From: Sphingobacterium spiritivorum | Lineage (GTDB): Bacteria > Bacteroidota > Bacteroidia > Sphingobacteriales > Sphingobacteriaceae | Direction of reading: 5' to 3' | Length of the DNA: 64,000 bases | Assembly (NCBI RefSeq): GCF_016724845.1 | Contig: NZ_CP068082.1 | Coordinates: forward strand, 930,001-994,000 | Shown: positions 54,858-63,096 of the stretch, piece by piece | Layout: each line of letters begins with the position of its first letter | Numbering within the stretch: the stretch's first letter is position 1 | Translations under genes and position numbers: made by a program | Notes under the pieces: model-generated | Database searches by the model: none | What the model was told of the DNA's origin: nothing | Seen by the model: the letters and a program-made list of their open reading frames with translations, nothing else

Positions 54858-55028
54858 TACCTTTTATAAAGTTTACAAACTACCCAAACACATTATTTAC
54901 CCTACTGAAAAGAAAGCATAAAGCTGTACAGAAAAGTTCCCGACAAACAAGGCAGAAATACAGAAATGAGGGAGTATTCAAAAATGTAAAAAAAGTAAAT
55001 AAAGTGTATAACAATAAAACTTTAAGAC

Positions 55029-55796
55029 ATGGAAACAGGAAAAGAATCTTTAAAAATTAGCTTTTCAACACCTAAAGGTGGTGTTGGAAAATCAACGATG
55101 ACAGCACTTCTCGCCAGTGCTTTACATTACCGCTTGGGATTTAATGTGCTGGTAATGGACTGCGACTTTCCGCAACACAGCTTAGCCAATATGAGAGAAC
55201 GGGATTTGAAGACGATTATGCAAAACGATTACCATAAAAGGGCGGCAATGAAACTGTACCAAAGCATTAATAAAAAAGCATATCCAATTATCAGTTGCAA
55301 GGCGGAAACCGCATTGTCAAAAGCACTGGAATATGTAGAACAATCCTCAATAGATCCTGATATCATCTTTTTCGACCTTCCGGGAACTGCCAATACAAAA
55401 GGAGTGCTTACTACATTAAGGACAATGGATTTTATTTTTTCTCCAATCACTGCCGACCGTTTGGTTATGGAAAGTACGTTGAGCTTTACCAAAGCATTCA
55501 TCGGACTGCCAGAAACCGATGAGCGGAATAAAGAACAAAAAATGTGGCTGTTCTGGAACCAAGTGGACGGTCGGGAAAAGACAGGAATATACGAAGCATA
55601 CCAAAGTGTTATTAATGAACTTGATTTATCTGTAATGAGTTCACGAATAATGGACAGTAAGCGCTTTAGAAAAGAAACAGACGACACACCAAACAGTGTA
55701 TTCCGTTCCAGTCTGCTGCCTGCGGACCCCCTGCTAATGAAAACAACCCGATTGGATCTATTTGTAAAAGAGTTTTTAAAAATTATCAATCTATAA
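55029..55796 (+). CDS. traA: TraA, ParA-family ATPase of the tra operon
   Basis: 255 residues. The deviant Walker A is STPKGGVGKSTMTALLASAL near residue 14, followed by VLVMDCDFPQHSLANMRERD (Walker A' region) and IIFFDLPGTANTKGVLTTLR (Walker B). This is a ParA/MinD-type ATPase. It opens the tra operon of CTnDOT-type elements, where its role is thought to be partition or control of transfer. It is 11 bp upstream of traB. Upstream lie iterons at 16-bp spacing, a possible binding site. Confidence 0.88.
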   Translation: METGKESLKISFSTPKGGVGKSTMTALLASALHYRLGFNVLVMDCDFPQHSLANMRERDLKTIMQNDYHKRAAMKLYQSINKKAYPIISCKAETALSKALEYVEQSSIDPDIIFFDLPGTANTKGVLTTLRTMDFIFSPITADRLVMESTLSFTKAFIGLPETDERNKEQKMWLFWNQVDGREKTGIYEAYQSVINELDLSVMSSRIMDSKRFRKETDDTPNSVFRSSLLPADPLLMKTTRLDLFVKEFLKIINL

Positions 55797-55807
55797 AATC
55801 GTTTAGT

Positions 55808-56212
55808 ATGTCCTCAGATAAAAGAAGAAAAGACTTTGAAAAACCTGATGTTGATGAAGAAATGATAATGAATATTATGAGTGGAAATCAAACTTCTACC
55901 ATACCCGAAACGCATCAAAAACAGGAAATACAAAAAGAAATAAAACCAAGAGAAAAAACACGAAGCAGTCCGACAAAAAAAGTGGATTATGAAGAGACAT
56001 TTTTGGTCAATCGTTTTCCATCTGGTCGAAGCGGAAAGGTAGTTTATATCCGTCCAGAATATCACGAAAGACTGCTACGTATTGTGCAACTGACAAGGGA
56101 AGAAAAGACCACTTTGTACTCGTACATCGACAATATTCTTGAACATCATTTTAAGGAATTTGGCGATGATATTACAGAATATTTTAACGAACGCTTTAAA
56201 CCTATTATATAA
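55808..56212 (+). CDS. traB: TraB, DUF3408 family protein
   Basis: 134 residues. The N-terminal half is polar and variable (MSSDKRRKDFEKPDVDEEMI). The C-terminal half is the DUF3408 domain: YIRPEYHERLLRIVQLTREE, then SYIDNILEHHFKEFGDDITE. DUF3408 is ribbon-helix-helix-like and usual in the tra regions of Bacteroidota ICEs. The stop codon shares one base with the traC start (ATAATG). The name follows CTnDOT gene order. Confidence 0.82.
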   Translation: MSSDKRRKDFEKPDVDEEMIMNIMSGNQTSTIPETHQKQEIQKEIKPREKTRSSPTKKVDYEETFLVNRFPSGRSGKVVYIRPEYHERLLRIVQLTREEKTTLYSYIDNILEHHFKEFGDDITEYFNERFKPII

Positions 56213-56484
56213 TGAAAAAAGCAAAACAAAAATCGAAAAAAGTTTTACAGACAACCGAATACAAAACTACATTTCTTACACCAACAGATTTTTTGGCTCG
56301 GAATGGAAAAACAGTGTATATAAACAAAGAGTTTCATCACAAACTTACCCAACTTGTATTTATGGTCGGTGGCGGTAAACTGACACTTTCAGATTACCTA
56401 CACAATCTGCTACAACATCATTTTGATGATTTCGGGGTGGAAATGAGAGAAGTTTATAACAATTTTGACAAAGAAATTTTTTAG
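56212..56484 (+). CDS. traC: TraC, DUF3408 family protein
   Basis: 90 residues. A basic N-terminus (MKKAKQKSKKVLQTTEYKTT) is followed by the DUF3408 part: YINKEFHHKLTQLVFMVGGG and LSDYLHNLLQHHFDDFGVEM. It is a close relative of the preceding traB, so the pair may be an ancient tandem duplication, perhaps acting together as DNA-binding proteins. It starts one base into the traB stop. The traD start is 2 bp after its stop. Confidence 0.8.
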   Translation: MKKAKQKSKKVLQTTEYKTTFLTPTDFLARNGKTVYINKEFHHKLTQLVFMVGGGKLTLSDYLHNLLQHHFDDFGVEMREVYNNFDKEIF

Positions 56485-56486
56485 CT

Positions 56487-57122
56487 ATGGAAATAATAAT
56501 TGTGATTTGTCTGCTGATAGGCATTGCCCTGCTTTTGCAGGACAAGATTGTCAATAAAAAGAAACAGGAGCAAAAGCCGAAACAAAAAAAAGTCAATCCC
56601 AATCTACCCGATATAATGGGGCAGCCAAAGTCTGTAAGAAGCCAATCCCTGCCAAACAGTGCCAATGAAAGCCAAATAACGGAAGAAGAAGCGGTACCTG
56701 ATAATTTAGACATTGAATACGACGACAATGAAACCGTCGACGTTCAAATTCCGCAGGAAGAACTGGATGATGCTTTCAGTAATATATCTGATTTTGAAGA
56801 AGAGGAAGAAGAATGGAACAGGTACGGAACATTTGGTGGCGATAATGGTTTTGCTCAAGGGGTTACCTTTGAAGAACTTAGCTCCATAGGGGTATTGCTC
56901 CAAAAAGAAAAATTGGAACAGGCTCAAAAGGAAACAGCGAAAGCCATAGTTCAGAAAATGCAGGGAACCGAATTATTTAGCCTACTGGAAAATTCCATTG
57001 AAGGTGCTTCCCAAAAAATTGCCAAACTTTTGGATAGGACACTCACCTCTGAAACGGAAGCCAGTTCTTCCACTTTGCGGAAAAGTGATTTAGAGAATTT
57101 TGATATTGGGGAGTTTGTATAA
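56487..57122 (+). CDS. traD: TraD-position protein, acidic, with an N-terminal membrane helix
   Basis: 211 residues. One N-terminal membrane helix (MEIIIVICLLIGIALLLQDK) and then a Lys-rich patch and a Glu/Asp-rich middle (FEEEEEEWNRYG). The C-terminal part has a helical ALLENSIEGASQKIAKLLDRT-like segment. The position between traC and traE fits traD of CTnDOT. The inserted cassette starts 86 bp downstream. A weak copy of the dispersed repeat is inside the gene (56641-56675). The function is unknown beyond the conjugation context. Confidence 0.68.
   Translation: MEIIIVICLLIGIALLLQDKIVNKKKQEQKPKQKKVNPNLPDIMGQPKSVRSQSLPNSANESQITEEEAVPDNLDIEYDDNETVDVQIPQEELDDAFSNISDFEEEEEEWNRYGTFGGDNGFAQGVTFEELSSIGVLLQKEKLEQAQKETAKAIVQKMQGTELFSLLENSIEGASQKIAKLLDRTLTSETEASSSTLRKSDLENFDIGEFV
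56641..56675 (+). repeat. Dispersed two-part repeat, weak coding copy
   Basis: GCCAATCCCTGCC, 7 bp (AAACAGT), GCCAATGAAAGCCAA, with the same 20-bp offset but inside traD. The second half is poorly conserved, so this may be coincidence. Confidence 0.35.
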
Positions 57123-57183
57123 GCAAGCTCCTCTTTTTTTTATTACCAAGTTCAATTTCTCGCTATTGGATTGAAAAAATCAA

Positions 57184-57191
57184 TATCTTTG
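57184..57191 (+). promoter_or_regulatory. -7 box of the inserted cassette
   Basis: TATCTTTG matches the Bacteroidota -7 consensus TAnnTTTG and lies 17 bp upstream of the XRE ATG. The -33 element is not clear. The same octamer occurs in the Fur promoter at 5880. A separate promoter means the cassette does not depend on the tra operon. Confidence 0.6.
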
Positions 57192-57208
57192 CACGATATG
57201 CAATTTTT

Positions 57209-57409
57209 ATGAGTAAAAAAGCAATTAATAGATTAAAAGTGGTACTTGCTGAAAAGAATGTGAGTAGTAAATGGTTAGCGGAGCAGCTTGGCAAAAATGA
57301 GGCTACTATCTCACGGTGGTGTACAAATGAAGTTCAACCGCCTATAAAGACATTTGTTAAAATTGCTGAAAAACTTAATGTAAAACTAACATCTCTATTA
57401 AATGACTAA
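57209..57409 (+). CDS. XRE-family helix-turn-helix regulator of the cassette
   Basis: 66 residues, the size of a C/Cro-type regulator. The helix-turn-helix is ISRWCTNEVQPPIKTFVKIA, with VVLAEKNVSSKWLAEQLGKN before it. Many R-M systems use such small controllers to delay the nuclease until the DNA is methylated. The last 8 bp overlap the start of the GHKL ATPase gene, so the two are translationally coupled. The promoter has TATCTTTG. Its binding site was not seen clearly; the stretch upstream has CACGATATG-like dyads too weak to claim. Confidence 0.85.
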   Translation: MSKKAINRLKVVLAEKNVSSKWLAEQLGKNEATISRWCTNEVQPPIKTFVKIAEKLNVKLTSLLND

Positions 57410-59918
57410 CAACGCAATAAAAGTACCATTTAAAGTTTCTGCTAGAACCGCAAAGCTAATTGGATTAGAGAACTTTTCAACCGAAGAGGGTGCGGTTATT
57501 GAGTTGGTTAAAAATACATATGATGCTGATGCAAAAAACTGCATCATAATTTTTGACTTAAAAAAGAAAAAAGTCAAAGAAAAAAATAAAAAAGGAGAAG
57601 AAGTCGAAGTAGAAAAATTTGACAAGGAGAATAGTAGCATTTATATTTTTGATAATGGTGTCGGAATGAACGATAAAATTATTCAAAACCAATGGATGAC
57701 TATAGGTACAGATAATAAACTTTATGAGCATACTACAGAAGGAGGAAGAGTAAAAACTGGGGCAAAAGGTATTGGTCGTTTTGCTCTCAACAGATTAGGT
57801 ATGTTAACATCTATGACTTCTCTTCCGAACTTATTGGAAGTAATAGATGAAGAGAGTAGCGAAATTGAAAAAGATTCAGAAGAAGAGCCAAAAACCAAAT
57901 TAATCGAAAACATTACAAATACAAGCTTTGATTGGACAGTTGATTGGAAAGACTTCGATAAAAAAGGTGCTACAGTTTCTGATGTTGAAGCGGTTTTGTC
58001 TGCTAAGGATAATTTAAATCTTAAACAGGAGTTTTTAAAGAGATTTTCCTCTTATCCTAAAATCAAAAAACTATTAGAACAGATCGATTTTAAATCGGGT
58101 ACAGTAATTGAAATTACCGAACTCAATGATGAATGGAATGAAGATAAGTTAAGCAAGTTATTCGGAAATCTAGAAATGTTGCTTCCACCAGAAGAGCAAA
58201 ATGATTTTAACATTGATTTATTCTTATTGAATAACCTGCAGGAATTTGGGAATGTAAAACGAGCATATTATGATGATTATGATTATAAGATCAATGCCTC
58301 ATATTGCCAAGATGATGGTAAAACACTAAAGGTAGAAATTTATCGTAGTGAACTAGATTTAGATGCTTTAGAGAAAAAATATCCAGAAGTATTTGAATTT
58401 GATTTGATGAAAAAATCTCCGTATCGACTTGAAGATTTCAAAAATGAGAAAATCGAACTTAATATCCCTATAGAAAAATTAACGTCAGAAGAAGTAGATA
58501 AAAACTTATTGGAAAGAATAGGAAAATTTGATTTTACATTTTACTTCTTGAAAAATACCATTTCAGATGATAAGGAAGATGGGGATTTAAAGAAATACCC
58601 ATACAATAGTATAAATAGCGCCAATAGGAAATCTTGGTTAAAAAAATTTGGTGGTATTAAAATATTCAGAGATGATTTTCGAATAAGGCCTTATGGAGAA
58701 AATGGTGATGATTGGCTAAGGTTGGGTGAACGTCAGGCTCAAAGCCCAGGAGGTGCAGGACAAAGATTAGGTGGATATAGAATTAGACCTAATCAGATAG
58801 CCGGGACTATTAAAATTTCGAGGCTTCATAATTCAAGTTTTCAAGACAAATCTGGACGAGAGGGTTTGATTGAGAATGATGAATTTGAATTATTCAAAAA
58901 TATCATACGCGAAATAATATCCTTATTTGAAAGGGATAGAAATGTAATAATGTACAGTCTCTCAGAATTACATAAAATAAAAAATGAGGAAGCAGAAAAA
59001 CTAAGAGAAGGAAAAGAAGAGGCGGAAAAATTTAAAAATCAAGATGAAAATGGTGATGGTAACACAAAAACTAACTTTTCTGATGGAACAGATTATTCTG
59101 GATCAGCAAAAAAGCTAGCAGACGCTTTTGTGATACTCGAAAAAGAAAACGAAAAGAAAGATGATGAAATTAGATTATTAAGAAGTTTAGCCAGCGTAGG
59201 TTTAATTGTTTCTTCTTTTGCCCACGAATTGCATAATTTGAAGAATAGACTTGTTCCAAGAACCAAATTTTTGGAAGAAGAAATGAGTAAGCATATTGAT
59301 AAAAATTTATTTGAAGGAAAACCAAAGTATGAAAATCCCTATTATATGCTGGATTTGATTAAGCAAGAAGATTTAAAACTTCAACATTGGTTAGTATATT
59401 CTCTAAATACTTTAAAAAGAGATAAGAGAGAACGAAAAAATGTTAATTTAAATAAGTATTTTGAAGACTTTAGATCTATTTGGCAAAATTCTTTAACGGA
59501 TAGAAAAATCACATTTGAATTTAGAGGAGATGCTACAGACCAATGCGTAATTAGAGCGTTTGAAATTGATTTAGATTGTATTTTCAATAACTTATTATCT
59601 AATGCTCTTAATGCTCTTAAGGGGTTTAGTGATATCGAAAAGAAAATTTCAATTTCTTGTCAAAATGTAAATGACAACATCGAAATACTCTTTTCAGATA
59701 ATGGTAAAGGACTCGATAATAAATATAAAGATAATCCTGAACAGATCTTTGATTTATTTGAATCTTCGAAGGTTGACCAATATGGTAATGTTATCGGAAC
59801 AGGACTTGGTTTATCAATAGTTCAAACAATAATATCCGAATACAGCAATTCGACAATTAAAATAATTGAATCCTCTAAAGGATTAAGTTTTAAAATAACT
59901 TTTAAAGTAAGAAAATGA
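57402..59918 (+). CDS. Dual GHKL ATPase: MORC/Hsp90-like N-terminus plus histidine-kinase-like C-terminus
   Basis: 838 residues, cytosolic. The N-terminal GHKL ATPase has the N box ELVKNTYDAD (34-43), G1 box DNGVGM (84-89) and G2 box GAKGIGRFAL (120-129), as in MORC and Hsp90-like ATPases. A long middle domain carries RIRPYGENGDDWLRLGERQ and a Gly-rich GGAGQRLGGY segment. After a Lys/Glu coiled region (525-590) comes a histidine-kinase unit: H box SFAHELHNLKN with His608, N box NNLLSNALNAL (729), DNGKGL (766) and GTGLGLSIV (799). It overlaps the XRE gene by 8 bp and the receiver gene by 4 bp (ATGA). It may sense an invader by the N-terminal ATPase and phosphorylate the receiver (inference). 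Confidence 0.88.
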   Translation: MTNNAIKVPFKVSARTAKLIGLENFSTEEGAVIELVKNTYDADAKNCIIIFDLKKKKVKEKNKKGEEVEVEKFDKENSSIYIFDNGVGMNDKIIQNQWMTIGTDNKLYEHTTEGGRVKTGAKGIGRFALNRLGMLTSMTSLPNLLEVIDEESSEIEKDSEEEPKTKLIENITNTSFDWTVDWKDFDKKGATVSDVEAVLSAKDNLNLKQEFLKRFSSYPKIKKLLEQIDFKSGTVIEITELNDEWNEDKLSKLFGNLEMLLPPEEQNDFNIDLFLLNNLQEFGNVKRAYYDDYDYKINASYCQDDGKTLKVEIYRSELDLDALEKKYPEVFEFDLMKKSPYRLEDFKNEKIELNIPIEKLTSEEVDKNLLERIGKFDFTFYFLKNTISDDKEDGDLKKYPYNSINSANRKSWLKKFGGIKIFRDDFRIRPYGENGDDWLRLGERQAQSPGGAGQRLGGYRIRPNQIAGTIKISRLHNSSFQDKSGREGLIENDEFELFKNIIREIISLFERDRNVIMYSLSELHKIKNEEAEKLREGKEEAEKFKNQDENGDGNTKTNFSDGTDYSGSAKKLADAFVILEKENEKKDDEIRLLRSLASVGLIVSSFAHELHNLKNRLVPRTKFLEEEMSKHIDKNLFEGKPKYENPYYMLDLIKQEDLKLQHWLVYSLNTLKRDKRERKNVNLNKYFEDFRSIWQNSLTDRKITFEFRGDATDQCVIRAFEIDLDCIFNNLLSNALNALKGFSDIEKKISISCQNVNDNIEILFSDNGKGLDNKYKDNPEQIFDLFESSKVDQYGNVIGTGLGLSIVQTIISEYSNSTIKIIESSKGLSFKITFKVRK

Positions 59919-60562
59919 GCTACCGATTAGCCTATATAGATGAGCAAGAAGCTTCATTAAGTAACTTCTATAGTCATTTTAAGAATGACTATGAATTAAC
60001 TATGATTAAAGTCGAGGAAACCTCAACAATTGAAGCAATTTTGAAAGAATGTTTTGATAATGAAGTAGATGCAATAGTAACAGATTATAAATTAGAGGAA
60101 GAAGGAAATGTCAATTTTAATGGAGATAAATTGTTTAATACAATTAAGACAAAATATCCTCATTTTCCGGTAATAATGTTGACTTCTTGGGAACCAGAGG
60201 CAATTGACCATATGGAAAATGTTCATTTGATTTACAACAAGGATATTCTTAATGGTGAAAATGGAGATGAGTTTAAAGTATTTAACTCAAAGATCATTTC
60301 TAACATAAAAAACTATTACAAAAAGATAGAATATACCGATTCAAGAATAGCGGAATTAGTTGATAAAAGAGACAATGCTGAGTTGGATTTGGTTGAAGAA
60401 GAGGAATTAACAAAATTGTATATGCTCTATGATGAATTACATCCGGATGGCAAAGAAATTCCAACTAATCTAATACAAAAAGGAGCTATTACGCAACTGA
60501 ACGATTTCGTTAATGAAGCTAAAGAAATACTTGAGGAATTAAAAAAGATTAATAAAAAGTAA
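59915..60562 (+). CDS. Stand-alone receiver-domain protein of the cassette
   Basis: 215 residues. The receiver domain covers about 1-115, with the acidic pair Asp9/Glu10, phospho-acceptor Asp57 (AIVTDYKL), Thr90 (VIMLTSWE) and Lys109 (LIYNKDI), the complete catalytic set. The remaining 100 residues are helical and polar (RIAELVDKRDNAELDLVEEE, EAKEILEELKKINKK) with no DNA-binding domain. It therefore looks like a signalling switch acting on proteins, perhaps the HNH nuclease or the methyltransferase. It overlaps the kinase-like gene by 4 bp and precedes the HNH gene by 3 bp. Confidence 0.88.
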   Translation: MSYRLAYIDEQEASLSNFYSHFKNDYELTMIKVEETSTIEAILKECFDNEVDAIVTDYKLEEEGNVNFNGDKLFNTIKTKYPHFPVIMLTSWEPEAIDHMENVHLIYNKDILNGENGDEFKVFNSKIISNIKNYYKKIEYTDSRIAELVDKRDNAELDLVEEEELTKLYMLYDELHPDGKEIPTNLIQKGAITQLNDFVNEAKEILEELKKINKK

Positions 60563-60565
60563 GAG

Positions 60566-61162
60566 ATGAGCTTCAGAGAAATTGGCAAAATTCCTTCACG
60601 GAGAAATATTACTACTGCTGTAAAACATTATAGTGCCCATAGAGCAGATTTAACTGTAGATTTTAAAGAAAGATGTGGTTATTGTAATGATGTACATTTT
60701 TATAGGACAGCTTCTTTTGAAATAGATCATTTTATTCCAAGGATAAAAAATAAAAAGCCTTTTCTAACCATTAAAACAGAAACTGATTATTCTAATTTGA
60801 TTTATGCCTGTAAATCGTGTAATAATGCAAAGAGCAATAAATGGCCAACAAATGATGAGAACATTTGTAACCATAACAATCAAGGATTTATTGATCCTTG
60901 TGAGGTAGATTATGACGATCAGTTTGAAAGGTTACCAAATGGTCAAATTAAAGCCTTAACTGATCTCGGCAAATGGATGCGAAAAGAATTAAAATTAGAT
61001 AAACCGCAACACGAAATTATTTATAACCTTGAACAGTTGGATATAATAATTGATCAGTTAGAAGAGGATCTGAAAAATTTAGAGGATATTGGTTTATATA
61101 AACGCATTACAGCTCTTTTATTAAGATACAGAGTATATGTAAAACAATTGGGAACTATATAA
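60566..61162 (+). CDS. HNH endonuclease of the cassette
   Basis: 198 residues. The HNH/beta-beta-alpha-metal site is formed by CGYC (37-40), FEIDHFIPR with His55 and YSNLIYACKSCNNAKSNKWP with CxxC (82-85) and Asn86/Asn87. The two CxxC pairs build the zinc ribbon of the HNH_4/5-type. The C-terminus (about 125-198) is helical with GKWMRKELKLDKPQHEI. A nuclease next to a methyltransferase is the usual restriction pairing. The stop shares one base with the methyltransferase start (TAATG). It is the only apparent nuclease in the cassette. Confidence 0.88.
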   Translation: MSFREIGKIPSRRNITTAVKHYSAHRADLTVDFKERCGYCNDVHFYRTASFEIDHFIPRIKNKKPFLTIKTETDYSNLIYACKSCNNAKSNKWPTNDENICNHNNQGFIDPCEVDYDDQFERLPNGQIKALTDLGKWMRKELKLDKPQHEIIYNLEQLDIIIDQLEEDLKNLEDIGLYKRITALLLRYRVYVKQLGTI

Positions 61163-63000
61163 TGAAAGAAGCTACAAAATATTTAAGTCAAAAATGTAAC
61201 ACAGATCCCTGGTTTGTGGATAGGCTTATTATTTCTGCATTTCTGTACATAAACCAGATACAATTAATTAATAATAGGCTGTTATTAGAATATTGTATTC
61301 GTGAAAATGATGAAGATTTTGAAAACTTGATTGGGTTTATTGAAACAATAAACGACATAAAGAATGAATTTGTTATAGAAGATTTAATCGAACTTTTTGA
61401 ATTCGTTATTTCACCTTCAGATAGAATTATTAACGGAGCGATATATACACCTTCTGAAATAAGAGATTACATTGTACGGCAAACATTCAGAAATAATGCA
61501 AATATTCTTAACGAAGTTACTATAGCGGATATTTCGTGTGGCTGTTCCGGATTTCTATATACCGCATCTAAAGAGCTAAAAAGAAAAACAAGAAATACCT
61601 ATCAGCATATTTTTCAAAATCAGATTTTTGGCTTAGACATTCAGGAATATTCTGTTACTCGGAGTAAACTGCTATTGAGTTTATTGGCATTGTCAGATGG
61701 AGAGGATGTGGAAGAATTTCATTTTAATTTACATCGTGGAGACGCTTTGCTTTTTAGTTGGGAAGAGCATTATCCAAACTTTGAGGGATTTCAAATCCTT
61801 GTGGGAAATCCGCCTTATGTTTCCGCTCGTAATCTTGATGAGGAGGCAAAAGAAAATGTAAAACTTTGGGAAGTTTGTACAACCGGAAACCCAGATTTAT
61901 ATATTCCTTTCTTTCAAATCGGTTATGAGAATCTTGCAGAAAATGGTATTCTTGGATATATCACAATGAACACTTTTTTCAAAAGTCTAAACGGGAGAGC
62001 TTTAAGAAGTTATTTTGAAAGGAATAATATTTCTATTAAAATTATTGATTTTGGAACCCAGCAAATTTTTAAATCCAAAAGTACATATACCTGTATTTGT
62101 TTTTTAGAAAATACTGGTAGAAACTATATTGAATATCATAAGTCAATAGATAAAGAATTACCAACGAATAGAAATCAATACAGTAGGATTAATTACACAA
62201 GTCTTGATGCAAGAAAAGGTTGGAATCTAAATGACAACGAAATTATTTCTAGGATTGAAGCTATAGGAACACCTTTTGGTGAAAGATACAGAACCAGACA
62301 CGGTATTGCAACACTAAGAAACGACCTGTATATTTTTAAGCCAGTAAAAGAAGATGATGAATTTTATTATCTTCAAAATGGAAGTTTATATCCTATAGAA
62401 AAAGGAATATGCAAAGATATATTAAACTCAAATAAATTGAGTAGGAGTATTGATTTTGAAGCAGTAAAAGAAAAGGTTTTATTTCCTTACAATGATGACG
62501 TAAAACCTAAAGCTCTGGAAGAATATGTTTTAAAAAATAGATATCCCAATGCCTATAAATACCTAAAAAAGAAAAAAGATGAATTAGCTAAAAGAGATAA
62601 GGGCAAAGGGCAGTATGAAAAATGGTTTGCCTTTGGAAGGACTCAATCTTTAGAAAAAGTTGGGAACAAATTGTTTTTTCCGAAATTTTCAGATAAAATT
62701 CCAAATTATTTAATTAGTAATGATGATGATTTATTATTTTACAATGGTCAGGCAATTATTGGGCATTCAGAACATGAAATGCTATTAATTAAAAAAATTT
62801 TAGAATCTCGGTTGTTTTGGTATTATATCAAAACAACAAGTAAACCTTATTCATCAGCATATTATTCATTAAACGGAACGTATATCAAAAATTTTGGTAT
62901 ACCTGATTTTACTGAAAAAGATATTGACTTTTTAATTAATGAACCTGACCAAAGTAATATTGATTCTTTCTTAGAAGATTATTATAATATCAAATTATAG
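61162..63000 (+). CDS. Eco57I-like N6-adenine DNA methyltransferase of the cassette
   Basis: 612 residues. Motif X is NGAIYTPSEI (92-100), motif I is ADISCGCSGFL (122-131) and motif IV is GNPPYVSA (215-222), the N6-adenine class. The C-terminal half (about 380-600) is the likely target-recognition domain: RHGIATLRNDLYIFKP, GRTQSLEKVGNKLFFPKFSD. The enzyme is likely a protective methyltransferase. Many Eco57I-type proteins also carry a nuclease in the same chain, but no PD-(D/E)xK pattern is obvious here, so cleavage may come from the HNH protein. It is the last gene before a strong terminator. Confidence 0.9.
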   Translation: MKEATKYLSQKCNTDPWFVDRLIISAFLYINQIQLINNRLLLEYCIRENDEDFENLIGFIETINDIKNEFVIEDLIELFEFVISPSDRIINGAIYTPSEIRDYIVRQTFRNNANILNEVTIADISCGCSGFLYTASKELKRKTRNTYQHIFQNQIFGLDIQEYSVTRSKLLLSLLALSDGEDVEEFHFNLHRGDALLFSWEEHYPNFEGFQILVGNPPYVSARNLDEEAKENVKLWEVCTTGNPDLYIPFFQIGYENLAENGILGYITMNTFFKSLNGRALRSYFERNNISIKIIDFGTQQIFKSKSTYTCICFLENTGRNYIEYHKSIDKELPTNRNQYSRINYTSLDARKGWNLNDNEIISRIEAIGTPFGERYRTRHGIATLRNDLYIFKPVKEDDEFYYLQNGSLYPIEKGICKDILNSNKLSRSIDFEAVKEKVLFPYNDDVKPKALEEYVLKNRYPNAYKYLKKKKDELAKRDKGKGQYEKWFAFGRTQSLEKVGNKLFFPKFSDKIPNYLISNDDDLLFYNGQAIIGHSEHEMLLIKKILESRLFWYYIKTTSKPYSSAYYSLNGTYIKNFGIPDFTEKDIDFLINEPDQSNIDSFLEDYYNIKL

Positions 63001-63031
63001 ATATACAGACTTTAAAATACACTAAAAGTCA

Positions 63032-63064
63032 AACGCCAAGCATTTATTATGCTTGGCGTTTTTT
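63032..63064 (+). terminator. Strong intrinsic terminator at the end of the cassette
   Basis: AACGCCAAGCAT pairs with ATGCTTGGCGTT around a 5-base loop (TTATT), followed by TTTTG. It lies 31 bp after the methyltransferase stop. It isolates the cassette from traE, so the tra genes downstream need their own promoter or antitermination. Confidence 0.9.
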
Positions 63065-63096
63065 GTATCTAATTAAATATCTAAATGCCATTCACC

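Larger units (their letters stand above)
54354..55028. other. oriT-like intergenic region between mobA and traA
   Basis: 675 bp without a believable gene, between divergent mobA and traA. It contains a long inverted repeat (54414-54469), GC-rich short dyads (TGCCCCTGGCAGGG, CCGCCCTGCGGGACGG), the two-part dispersed repeat at 54650-54684, and 16-bp iterons from 54800. In CTnDOT-type elements oriT lies next to mobA, so it is probably here. The nick site was not identified. Confidence 0.6.

Noticed and set aside
54800..54921. Short tandem repeats as a CRISPR array
   Set aside because: The repeat core is only about 10 bp with 6-bp gaps and no cas genes are present.
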